Below are positions 7,001 to 13,117 of a stretch of 15,892 nt of DNA, one piece after another (position 1 is the first letter of the stretch; every line of letters begins with the position of its first letter). The notes below the pieces were generated by a model, which was given only the letters and a program-made list of their open reading frames with translations, had not been told where the DNA came from and did no database searches. The position numbers were made by a program, and so were the translations under genes. The stretch is from CAIWXH01 sp964555675 (GTDB taxonomy: Bacteria > Chloroflexota > Chloroflexia > Chloroflexales > Chloroflexaceae): positions 1 to 15,892 of the forward strand of contig CAZKTU010000145.1 of the NCBI GenBank assembly GCA_964555675.1, written 5' to 3'.

Positions 7001-7595
7001 TGCCGGTCGCCGCGCCGCGCCGCAGGGCCGGGGCCAGGCCGGCCCGCACCAGCGAGGACTTGCCGCTGCCCGAGGGGCCGGCGACGAGCAGGAGACGCTC
7101 GGAGCTGAGGCGGGCGGCCAGGTCGGCGACCATCGTCTCGCGGCCGAAGAAGCGCCCGCTGTCGCTCTCGCGAAAGGCGTCGAGGCCCAGGTAGGGGCAC
7201 GCCGAGTCGGGCAGCTCGGGCGCGAGACTCGGATCGAAGTCGGCCAGAGTGGCGTCGTCGATATTCAAGCCCAGGCGCTGGAGGATGTTGGCCCAGTAGG
7301 TCAGCAGGCTCTGGGCGGCGGCGCGCTCATCCTCAAGGTCGAGCAGGCAACCCGTCACCAGGCCGCGCCTGAGAAACTCGGAGGCGTCGCGGATCAGCTC
7401 CTCCGCGGCCCGGTCTGTGGGGCGCGGGCCGAGCATGCTCGAGGCGCTCAGGCCCGCCTCGCGGCGACGCTTCAGCAGCTCGCCATGGACGTCGCGCATG
7501 TCTACAATGGACGAGAAGGGAGCTGCGACACCGGCGGGCGACGCGGGCGGCTGCGGACCGGAACCATTGCTGAACGGATCTGCTGGTGTCGTCAT
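4095..7595 (-). CDS. nSTAND-type NTPase with membrane span and C-terminal WD40 propeller
   Basis: A 1166-aa signal-transducing NTPase. Residues 30-130 form a helical N-terminal region that I do not recognise. The STAND core begins at CPYLGLDAFRESDSGRFFGRE (133-153). Walker A is GPSGSGKSS (173-181) and Walker B is CLLIVDQFEELF (257-268). A sensor-like RSDF (302-305) and the AHEALVRNWPRL motif (486-497) follow. A charged coiled coil (565-612) leads into one transmembrane helix (about 615-635), a second Ala/Gln-rich coiled coil (640-720) and the RSLLLALAGV linker. About eight WD40 repeats span 768-1115, several with GH...W endings. The tail ACTIAGRDLS resembles the conserved C-terminus of such proteins. 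The start is the ATG at 7595, which overlaps the CHAT gene stop as ATGA; earlier in-frame codons lie inside that gene. No separate Shine-Dalgarno is visible, implying translational coupling. The propeller probably senses a ligand and the NTPase acts as a switch for the coupled protease; this is inferred. Confidence 0.93.
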   Translation of the reverse strand: MTTPADPFSNGSGPQPPASPAGVAAPFSSIVDMRDVHGELLKRRREAGLSASSMLGPRPTDRAAEELIRDASEFLRRGLVTGCLLDLEDERAAAQSLLTYWANILQRLGLNIDDATLADFDPSLAPELPDSACPYLGLDAFRESDSGRFFGRETMVADLAARLSSERLLLVAGPSGSGKSSLVRAGLAPALRRGAATGSEGWRFIEPLMPGSEPFMALARALRPGASRQQIIPTARELRERPTRLPTFLGSANGAPCLLIVDQFEELFTLTENEAERLAFVSALLAAADAPEPGHRVLLTMRSDFEPFAAAMPELGERLERIRVTMLPLGPVELRRAIEAPAQAIGLKFEPGVVDLLVQDIVGEPAGLPLLQFTLLKLWEQRERNRITLAAYDRVGGGRLALARSADSFYEQLIPEDQVTLKRVLLRMVRPGEGLEVTSSRIRMDSIYALGEDPGRVERVVQKLLDERLLRLTPGDADSSSQIEVAHEALVRNWPRLVGWLEDEKLALATRRRLEQRAEEWVRLGSGKAGLLDEAQLHEAERWVASPEAAYLGYNPQLARLIFASREALDEAEAEREALRQRELAQARALAAEQQARAEAQSAQAQSERRSRNVARVLSGLMAILALAAFYLFFQAQQSATAARQQEQLAVQQGATAQAGAATNVSLANTADALRSTAESQSQIEQQLRTTAEIAGTAEAEKAAEAAANAREARAGQLAAQAQASLAERPQRSLLLALAGVNATNPPVEVARSALLDAVARTNGEGLGNHAGRINAAAVSADGRLVATAGEDGARLWDPAVAGRVGAGPALNDLGEPARLTALSADGRWLAVAGASRVWVYPISAGQAGQGVEVYNNAEVTEIGISPAGGGGSWLVIGDADGRVRGVQLGASAPGSLATLSRPADADGAITALAFTPDGNYALSGGADRVTRVWDLRPARSANRFAFITLPRSGSISAIAVSRDGRWVAIGSADYSIHIWSFGANGFTGSPAVKTGHQGSITALTFSPDGRWLLSGSSDRNARLWSSEDFATTSAEAIVLTGHSRSIGSAAFSPDSRLAVTGSDDSDLLIWQLDNTRAAALRLHGHDAGVTAVLVSGERLLSAGADGQLRRWPFPPQSPDTREAAIANSSLEQVKALACTIAGRDLSPVELELYFADSAPPAGCAP

Positions 7596-9673
7596 GCGAG
7601 CATTTTGAGGACAGCCTCGGTCGGCCGCCCGATCTGCTGAAGCTCTGTACACAGCGAGAGAAGGTCCTGGTCCACTTTGGCGAAGCTGAGCAAGGCCTGG
7701 TGGTGGAAGCTGCGAAAGGCGCGCCTGATCCTGGTCGGCTCGTTGGCCGCCATGGCCTGGTCGAGCTGCTGGCTATTCTCGTTGAGCCGGTTGGCCCACT
7801 CGCCCGGGTTGACCTCGTAGAGGCGCTGGGCGAGCTGGCGGATATCCTCCCAGGCCAGGATCAGCTCCTCGACGTCTTGCGAGAGCAGCTCCTTGACCCG
7901 GCGTAGCTCGTCGTCGACCTCCTGGAAGGCGTCGTGGGTCGCCACCAGCACGCCCAGGCGGGCGTTGAGGCGGGCCATGGCCGTGACGCCGTCGGCGAAG
8001 ATCTCGAACTGGCTCTGGGCGGCGGTGTTGAGCTGGTTGAGGGCCAGCTGGTCGCGGATGGTGGTCAGGGCGTTGAGCAACTGCTGGAGGCGTAAAGTGC
8101 GCGCCGCCGTCACCAGGGCCGAGTTCATGCGCGACAGCTCGCGGCCGAGCACCTCGCCGATCGCGATGAGCGCGCCCTTGAGCTGCGCCGGGTCACGCGC
8201 GAGGAAAGCCCCGCTCATCGCGCCGCTGGCCCGCTTGAGCCGGCGCATCCATAGCTCCTCGGCGCTGGCGAAGCTGGCCGTGGCGCCAATCCGCAGCAGC
8301 TCGGCCACCAGGCCCTGCACATCAGGGTCGTGGACCTCGAGGTCCTCCCAGGCCGTCAGGTCGCCGGGCAGGCGTCGGGCGTGCTGGGCCATGACGTTCG
8401 TGGCGTCCTCGAGCTGCTGGAAGAGGTCGTGGAGCTGCTTGTAGTTGTTCAGGACGTCGATCTGCACGCAGGCCGACTCGAAGTCGGTGGTGAAGGCGAC
8501 CACGGCGGTGCGCACCTGGGCATCGCGCGCCAGGTCGGCCAGGGCGCTCAGACTGTCGCCGGCCTGCCGCACGGGCGCGCTCGGGGTCGCGCTCGGGGCC
8601 CACACCCGGCCGTCGCGCACCTGCATGAAGAGCACAGGCATCCACCAGGGGAACTCATCGGGCAAGGCGGCCCTGGCGACGGCGAGGGCCCGGTCGATCT
8701 GGCCGTCGTCGAGCAGGGCTTTGAAGAAGGCCGGCATCAGGCGCTCGATCGCGGGGATGGGGATGCTGCCCTGCATGGCCACGACGGCGGCCACCCCCGA
8801 GCGGGCCAGGGCCGGCCCGAGGGCCGCGAGGGCGTCGCGCTCGTGGCTGTTGCCGGCGCTCTGGCACGAGGCCAGCACGACCATCAGGGGGCGCCGCTCG
8901 GGCGGCAGGTCGGCGATGCGGCGCAGCAGCTCGTCGCCCGCCACGGGGCCGGCGCTCGGCTCATCGCACTCGAGCCAGAGGTAGGGGCGGCCCTCGGCCA
9001 TCATCCCGTGGCAGACCAGATAGAGGATGCTGTAGCCCTCGCGCAGGGCGCCCAGGATATTGTTGAGCGAGGCCGAGCCGCCCCCGGCGTCGCGCCCGAG
9101 CACAGTCAGGGGCGTGCCGCCCAGGGCCACGGCGATGCGGGCCCGCTCGGCGACCGTGTTGACGGGCGCCAGGTTGAAGCCGGGTAGTTCGGGCGGGTTG
9201 GCGATCACGGCCAGGGCCCGCAGATCGGGGCGACCCCTCTGTCTGACCCGGCTCAGGTCGTCGGTGTCGAGGTAGCGCGAGAAGAGCACGCGCTCGGAGC
9301 GGCAGAGCAGCCGGTCGCTCGCGGGGTCGTGCAGGGTCTCCCAGCGCAGGCTGTGCAGGTCGTCGGCGCTGGGGTCGATGCGCAGACGCACGCGGACGGC
9401 GGCGCTGGCGCCCTGGGCGAAGCCCATGGCCTTGATCCAGCCCTCGCGCAGGCGCGGGTCGCTGAAGAGCTGGGCGGTGAGGGCGCGCCCGTAGCGATCG
9501 GGATCCAGGGCGAGGCTGAGCAGGTCGTCGCCGCTGATGGCCGTGGGTGCGCCAAGGGCCAATTCGCTATCTCTGATGCCGTCGGGCGCGCGCAGGGTCA
9601 GATCCGCCGTGGTGGCGCCATTGCTCTGTCGACGCAGGGTTAGCTCGAGATCGGCGACATCCATACCCGTCAT
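7592..9673 (-). CDS. CHAT-domain (caspase-like) protease with C-terminal helical region
   Basis: A 693-aa protein with this start. Residues about 90-360 are a CHAT domain: LHSLRWETLHDP precedes the active-site strand ILYLVCHGM (His222), then VVLASCQSAG (Cys270), GVAAVVAMQGSIP and the closing WWMPVLFMQ. The His/Cys pair of a clan-CD peptidase is intact. Residues about 370-693 are almost entirely helical and charged, with a NYKQLHDLFQQLEDATN stretch (410-426) and long coiled-coil-like segments to the end. I cannot name this region. The frame is open to 9766, but codons upstream of 9673 have unusually low GC3, so MTGMDV (9673) or MDVADL (9664) is preferred; no good Shine-Dalgarno supports any of them. 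Its stop overlaps the start of the STAND gene by 4 nt, so the two proteins are made together and presumably interact. It may cleave a host or partner protein upon activation (inferred). Confidence 0.9.
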   Translation of the reverse strand: MTGMDVADLELTLRRQSNGATTADLTLRAPDGIRDSELALGAPTAISGDDLLSLALDPDRYGRALTAQLFSDPRLREGWIKAMGFAQGASAAVRVRLRIDPSADDLHSLRWETLHDPASDRLLCRSERVLFSRYLDTDDLSRVRQRGRPDLRALAVIANPPELPGFNLAPVNTVAERARIAVALGGTPLTVLGRDAGGGSASLNNILGALREGYSILYLVCHGMMAEGRPYLWLECDEPSAGPVAGDELLRRIADLPPERRPLMVVLASCQSAGNSHERDALAALGPALARSGVAAVVAMQGSIPIPAIERLMPAFFKALLDDGQIDRALAVARAALPDEFPWWMPVLFMQVRDGRVWAPSATPSAPVRQAGDSLSALADLARDAQVRTAVVAFTTDFESACVQIDVLNNYKQLHDLFQQLEDATNVMAQHARRLPGDLTAWEDLEVHDPDVQGLVAELLRIGATASFASAEELWMRRLKRASGAMSGAFLARDPAQLKGALIAIGEVLGRELSRMNSALVTAARTLRLQQLLNALTTIRDQLALNQLNTAAQSQFEIFADGVTAMARLNARLGVLVATHDAFQEVDDELRRVKELLSQDVEELILAWEDIRQLAQRLYEVNPGEWANRLNENSQQLDQAMAANEPTRIRRAFRSFHHQALLSFAKVDQDLLSLCTELQQIGRPTEAVLKMLA

Positions 9674-9799
9674 ATGAGCGCGACGCCAGAGACGCGCCGG
9701 CGCGCACCAGCCATTGTACACACATTCGCCAAGGCGAAAATAGAAGCGTACGCGCAGTATACGCATAGGTGAGGGGTATGTCTATGGATCGCCCCCACT

Positions 9800-9808
9800 A
9801 CTATAGCA
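9800..9808 (-). promoter_or_regulatory. Extended -10 promoter of the CHAT-STAND operon
   Basis: On the minus strand the sequence reads TG-C-TATAGT (9808 down to 9800), five of six to consensus with the TGn extension. It lies about 127 bp upstream of the preferred CHAT start, giving a leader of roughly 120 nt, or about 27 nt if translation begins at 9766. A second -10-like TACAAT at 9718-9713 is possible but lacks the TGn spacing and a -35. Confidence 0.5.
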
Positions 9809-9872
9809 TGGCGTCCAAGGGCGCGGCTTGTGACGGCGGCATGCCTCTACACCGGCGGTTTCCCCTCGACCC

Positions 9873-9990
9873 CTCGGCGGGAAGGTCTAGAGGGGCCTCG
9901 CCCCTCCACGGTTCGCCTCGACCGCTCGGTGGGGTGGTCTAGAGGGGCCTGGTCCCTCCACGGGCCCACTCGAGCGCTCGGCGGGCAGGC
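9873..9990. repeat. Two 52-bp tandem hairpin repeats plus partial third, same family as in pfl locus
   Basis: Unit 1 spans 9873-9924 and unit 2 spans 9925-9976. Both start CTCGGYGGG, contain GGTCTAGAGGGGCCT and end in CCTCCACGG plus a variable stretch. A third unit begins at 9977 (CTCGGCGGGCAGG) and fades. Unit 1 forms a 7-bp hairpin, GAGGGGC paired with GCCCCTC around a CTC loop, at 9890-9906; unit 2 has the same hairpin with one imperfect pair. The consensus matches the reverse complement of the repeat at 1355-1602. It overlaps the 3' end of the histidine kinase gene and supplies its stop codon. Confidence 0.88.
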
Positions 9991-11017
9991 CGGGGCCGGC
10001 GGGCAGGCGCAGGGTGAAGGTCGAGCCGCGCCCGGGGGCGCTGACGACCCCGATCTCGCCGCCCATCAGGCGCGCAAGCTGCTGGGCGATGGTCAGCCCC
10101 AGGCCGGTGCCGCCGTAGCGCGGCACGGTGTGACCCGTGGCCTGCACAAAGGGCTGGAAGATGTGGGCCAGCTGCTCGCGGCTCATGCCGATGCCCGTGT
10201 CGCTCACGCTGAAGAGCAGCTCGCCCCCGTCGTGGCTCACCCGGAGGGTGACGCTGCCGTCGTCGGTGAATCTGCAGGCGTTTTCGAGCAGGTTGAAGAG
10301 GATCTGGCGCAGGCGCGTCGTGTCGGCGACCAGGGCAGGCAGCTCGGGCGCGAGGCTGACCTTCAGGCTGTTGCGGTTCCTGGCGGCCAGGGGGCCCAGG
10401 TCGTCCACCAGGCCCTCGAGCAGAGCGGGCAGCTCAACAGGCTCGGGGCGCAGATCGATCCGCCCGGCCTCGATCTTGGCGTGGTCGAGGATGGCGTCGA
10501 GCGTGCCCAGCAGGTGGGCCCCGGCGCCCCTGATATGCAGCAGATCGGGGGCGAAGGGCGCGAGGGCCGCGGCCGGGCCGCCCTGCTCGGCGCTCTCCTT
10601 GAGCAGCAGGTCGCTGTAGCCGATAATCGCGCTGAGCGGCGCGCGCAGCTCGTGGCTCATGTTGGCCAGGAAGGTGCTCCTGGCCCGACCGGCGGCCTCG
10701 GCGTCGAGGCGGGCCGCCTGCAGCTCGGCGACTGTGGCGGCCGCGAGGCGCGCCACAAGCAGCACGAAGACCGCCGCGGCGCAGAGGGCCGCGCCGAGCA
10801 GCGGCTGGGTCAGCGCCACGTTACCGCTGAGCACCAGGGCGCAGACGAGCAGGTAGCCGCCGATGAAGCCGATCTGGAAGCCGAGCAGGGCCCGCCATGA
10901 GCTGGTGTGGCGGCTCGCCCCCAGCAGCTGCAGCACTCGGGCGGTGTCGCGAACAGCCAGCGCCATCACCAGGGCGCCAGCCAGGATCAGGGCCGCCGTG
11001 ATCAGCTCCTGAAGCAT
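9887..11017 (-). CDS. Membrane-bound sensor histidine kinase
   Basis: A 376-aa two-component sensor kinase. Three membrane helices (about 4-22, 46-66 and 72-92) make a compact membrane sensor with almost no extracytoplasmic domain. HisKA carries the phosphoacceptor in FLANMSHELRAPLSAIIGY (His122). HATPase_c follows with N box NLLENACRF (Asn246), VSDTGIGMS (Asp273), a YGGTGLGL loop (301-308) and GRGSTFTLRLP ending the conserved fold near 339. The start chosen is ATG 11017, preceded by a G-rich GGCGGGGAAG stretch; the frame is open to 11143 but the upstream part overlaps the divergent promoter. Residues about 348-376 (GPVEG...ARPL) are encoded entirely by the hairpin repeat, and the stop TAG lies in the TCTAGA of repeat unit 1, so the tail looks like a secondary extension. 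No receiver gene is adjacent on this strand; the cognate regulator is unknown. Confidence 0.9.
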   Translation of the reverse strand: MLQELITAALILAGALVMALAVRDTARVLQLLGASRHTSSWRALLGFQIGFIGGYLLVCALVLSGNVALTQPLLGAALCAAAVFVLLVARLAAATVAELQAARLDAEAAGRARSTFLANMSHELRAPLSAIIGYSDLLLKESAEQGGPAAALAPFAPDLLHIRGAGAHLLGTLDAILDHAKIEAGRIDLRPEPVELPALLEGLVDDLGPLAARNRNSLKVSLAPELPALVADTTRLRQILFNLLENACRFTDDGSVTLRVSHDGGELLFSVSDTGIGMSREQLAHIFQPFVQATGHTVPRYGGTGLGLTIAQQLARLMGGEIGVVSAPGRGSTFTLRLPAGPGLPAERSSGPVEGPGPSRPPHRAVEANRGGARPL

Positions 11018-11091
11018 CTTCCCCGCCCTCGCTCGTGCGAACCATCGCCCAAACAAACGCAGCAGGGCGTCGATTTGTAGCGCTCGCCCTG

Positions 11092-11100
11092 TGCTATAAT
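11092..11100 (+). promoter_or_regulatory. Extended -10 promoter of the secreted protein gene
   Basis: The sequence reads TG-C-TATAAT, a perfect -10 hexamer with the TGn extension. The -35 is weak (ATTTGT, 11073-11078, 16 bp upstream). The start codon is 46 nt downstream and a strong Shine-Dalgarno AAAGGAGG lies at 11131-11138. Confidence 0.75.
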
Positions 11101-11145
11101 CCCGGCCCACCATCGGAACCCTGGCTGCGCAAAGGAGGCGCATCG

Positions 11146-12954
11146 ATGCGCAAGATAGTGCGAGCTCTCCCTCATCTGCTCATCCCCCTGGCCCTGCTGA
11201 TACTGCTCGGGCTGCCCGCATTGGCGCCGGCGCGCCCGAGCCTGGCCCAGGCGGCGCCCTTCACCGCGGGCAACCTCGTGGTCTACCGCGTCGGCGACGG
11301 CGGCGCGCCCCTGGTCGATACCGGCAACCCGGTCTTCCTCGACGAGTTCACCCCGACCGGCGCCCTCGCCCGGACGCTGGCCCTGCCCACGGCCGCGAGC
11401 GGCGCGGACCGGCCGGTGTTCGCCAGCAATCGCGCCGGCGAAGGGCTGCTCACTCGCTCGAACGACGGGCGCTGGCTGATCCTCACGGGGTTTGGGGCCC
11501 AGACCCCCGGCACGACCCCGCTGCCAACCACCCTCGGCACGACCGTGCCCCGCGTGGTGGCCAAAGTGAGCGGCACCGGTCAGCTCGATAGCGCCACAGC
11601 CCTGGGGGACTTCGCCAGCGGCAGCGTGCCCACCGCCGCCGCTTCGACCGACGGCTTCAGCTACTGGGTCACGGGCGGGGCCGGCGGCGTGCGCTTCGTC
11701 GCAGCCTCCAGCGCCATAACCTCGACCCAGCTCGTCGCCGCGCCCGCCAGCCTGCTCCAGGTCGCGATCTTCGAGGGGCAGCTCTACGCCTCGACCGCCG
11801 TGGGGGCGGGCGTGCGCATCGGCGCGGTCGGCGCGGGCCTGCCGAGCGCGGGCTCGCCGGCATTCACCCCCCTGCCGGGCCTGCCGACCACGGGCACGCC
11901 CTACGCCTTCTTCTTCGCCAACCTCAGCCCAATGGTGGCCGGCGTCGACACGCTCTATGTGGCCTACGACGACCAGGGTCTCAGCAAGTTCGCCCTGGAG
12001 GGCGGGGTCTGGGCGGCCCGCGGCACGGTCGGCACGGGCGACGACGACTATCGCGGCCTCACCGGGGTGGTCGACGGCGCGAGCGTGACCCTCTACGCCA
12101 CCCGCAAGGGCAGCGAGCTGGTGCGCCTGGTCGATCGCAGCGGCTACGGCGGGAGCCTGGGCGGCGCCCCGACGCTACTGGCCACGGCGCCGGCCAACAC
12201 CGCCTTCCGCGGCGTGGCCCTCGCGCCGCGCGCCTCGGACGAGCTCGCCCCCGACCTGAGCGTGAGCGTGAGCGGCCCGGGCTCGGCCGTGGTCGGCACG
12301 GCCTACAGCTACGCGATCAGCGTGCGCAACAGCGGCGCCCTGGCCGCCACGGGGGCGAGCGTGCGCTTCACGCTGCCCGCCGGGGTGAGCTATCTCGACG
12401 CCATGGGCGCGAGCGGCTTCACCCCTAGCCAGAGCGGGGGCGTCGTGACCTTCAGCGGCGGCTCGGTGCCGATCGGCGGCCAGGTCGACCTGCTGGTCAG
12501 CGTCGCGGCGGGGGCCGTAGGGCCCGTCACCCTGCCGGTGGGGGCCGCCGTGGCCGACCCGGCTGCGGCCATCGACGAGCTCGACGAGGGCAACAACAGC
12601 TCGACCCAGAGTGTGATCACCAGCGTCGGCCTCGAGGGCGCGCCCGCGGACACCACCCCGCCCGACACGAATCTCACCGCTCAGCCCGACCCGCTCACCA
12701 TCGACAGCGCGGCGAGCTTCAGCTTCGGCGGTCAGGACGACCTGACGGTCGCCGCGAGCCTGATCTTCCAGTGCAGCCTCGACGGGGCGCCCTTCACGCC
12801 CTGCGCCAGCCCCCAGGCCTACGCCGGCCTCGCCCCCGGCGTCCACGCCTTCCAGGTGCGCGCCGTCGACGCCGCCGGCAACCCCGACCCGACACCCGCG
12901 GCCTACACCTGGACGGTGCGCGGGCGGCTGTTCCTGCCGATGCTGGTCCGGTAG
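11146..12954 (+). CDS. Secreted propeller-like protein with CARDB-like and Ig-like domains
   Basis: A 602-aa exported protein. The start is ATG 11146, fixed by AAAGGAGG at 11131-11138; in-frame codons back to 11035 precede the promoter and are not used. A signal peptide covers residues 1-36 (basic MRKIVRALPH, Leu-rich core, cleavage likely after SLAQA). Residues about 37-365 contain repeated beta-rich blades (GNLVVYRVGDGG, LLTRSNDGRWLILTGFGAQ, TLYVAYDDQGLSKF, GLTGVVDGASVTLYATRKGS), consistent with a beta-propeller. Residues about 369-495 resemble a CARDB/DUF11 fold (VRNSGALAATGASVRFTLP, IDELDEGNNSS). Residues about 503-592 are an Ig-like repeat with LIFQCSLDGAPFTPC and FQVRAVDAAGNPDPTPAAY. 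It ends RGRLFLPMLVR, a short tail that may be a surface-anchoring or export signal in this lineage (my recollection, not verified). The role is unknown; probably a cell-surface or extracellular protein. Confidence 0.88.
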   Translation: MRKIVRALPHLLIPLALLILLGLPALAPARPSLAQAAPFTAGNLVVYRVGDGGAPLVDTGNPVFLDEFTPTGALARTLALPTAASGADRPVFASNRAGEGLLTRSNDGRWLILTGFGAQTPGTTPLPTTLGTTVPRVVAKVSGTGQLDSATALGDFASGSVPTAAASTDGFSYWVTGGAGGVRFVAASSAITSTQLVAAPASLLQVAIFEGQLYASTAVGAGVRIGAVGAGLPSAGSPAFTPLPGLPTTGTPYAFFFANLSPMVAGVDTLYVAYDDQGLSKFALEGGVWAARGTVGTGDDDYRGLTGVVDGASVTLYATRKGSELVRLVDRSGYGGSLGGAPTLLATAPANTAFRGVALAPRASDELAPDLSVSVSGPGSAVVGTAYSYAISVRNSGALAATGASVRFTLPAGVSYLDAMGASGFTPSQSGGVVTFSGGSVPIGGQVDLLVSVAAGAVGPVTLPVGAAVADPAAAIDELDEGNNSSTQSVITSVGLEGAPADTTPPDTNLTAQPDPLTIDSAASFSFGGQDDLTVAASLIFQCSLDGAPFTPCASPQAYAGLAPGVHAFQVRAVDAAGNPDPTPAAYTWTVRGRLFLPMLVR

Positions 12955-13022
12955 GCGATCATCCAGTTATGGATATTACACACAGAAAGGCATAGTTCCC
13001 GCGCGATCCGCTGCGGCTAACG

Positions 13023-13031
13023 TGTTATGAT
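13023..13031 (+). promoter_or_regulatory. Extended -10 promoter of the kinase-regulator pair
   Basis: The sequence reads TG-T-TATGAT, five of six to TATAAT, with the TGn extension and no recognisable -35. It would give a leader of about 80 nt before the kinase start at 13118, within the 163-bp gap after the secreted protein gene. Confidence 0.55.
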
Positions 13032-13117
13032 CCTCATATGGCTGGAGCTGTGGCGGCGGTGCGCTGCTTGGCGGGCGGCGTAGCGTGAGGCTTCGGCAAG
13101 CCAGGGAAGGATGCACG

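Noticed and set aside
5286..7640. 784-codon open frame on the + strand opposite the STAND gene
   Set aside because: Its composition (Gly/Leu/Ala/Gln/Glu repeats, no domain) is what antisense of a GC-rich coding frame produces; the minus-strand STAND protein has clear motifs throughout.
4095..9673. Recent horizontal acquisition of the CHAT-STAND operon
   Set aside because: Base composition and codon style match the neighbours, and no integrase, tRNA, direct repeat or insertion sequence flanks it.
9674..9766. N-terminal extension MRILRVRFYF... of the CHAT protein
   Set aside because: Low third-position GC compared with the rest of the gene and no Shine-Dalgarno before 9766; more likely leader sequence, though not excluded because the promoter at 9808-9800 would allow it.
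11035..11145. Upstream extension of the secreted protein to 11035
   Set aside because: The perfect -10 at 11095 and the AAAGGAGG at 11131 lie inside this extension, and the signal peptide starts at 11146.
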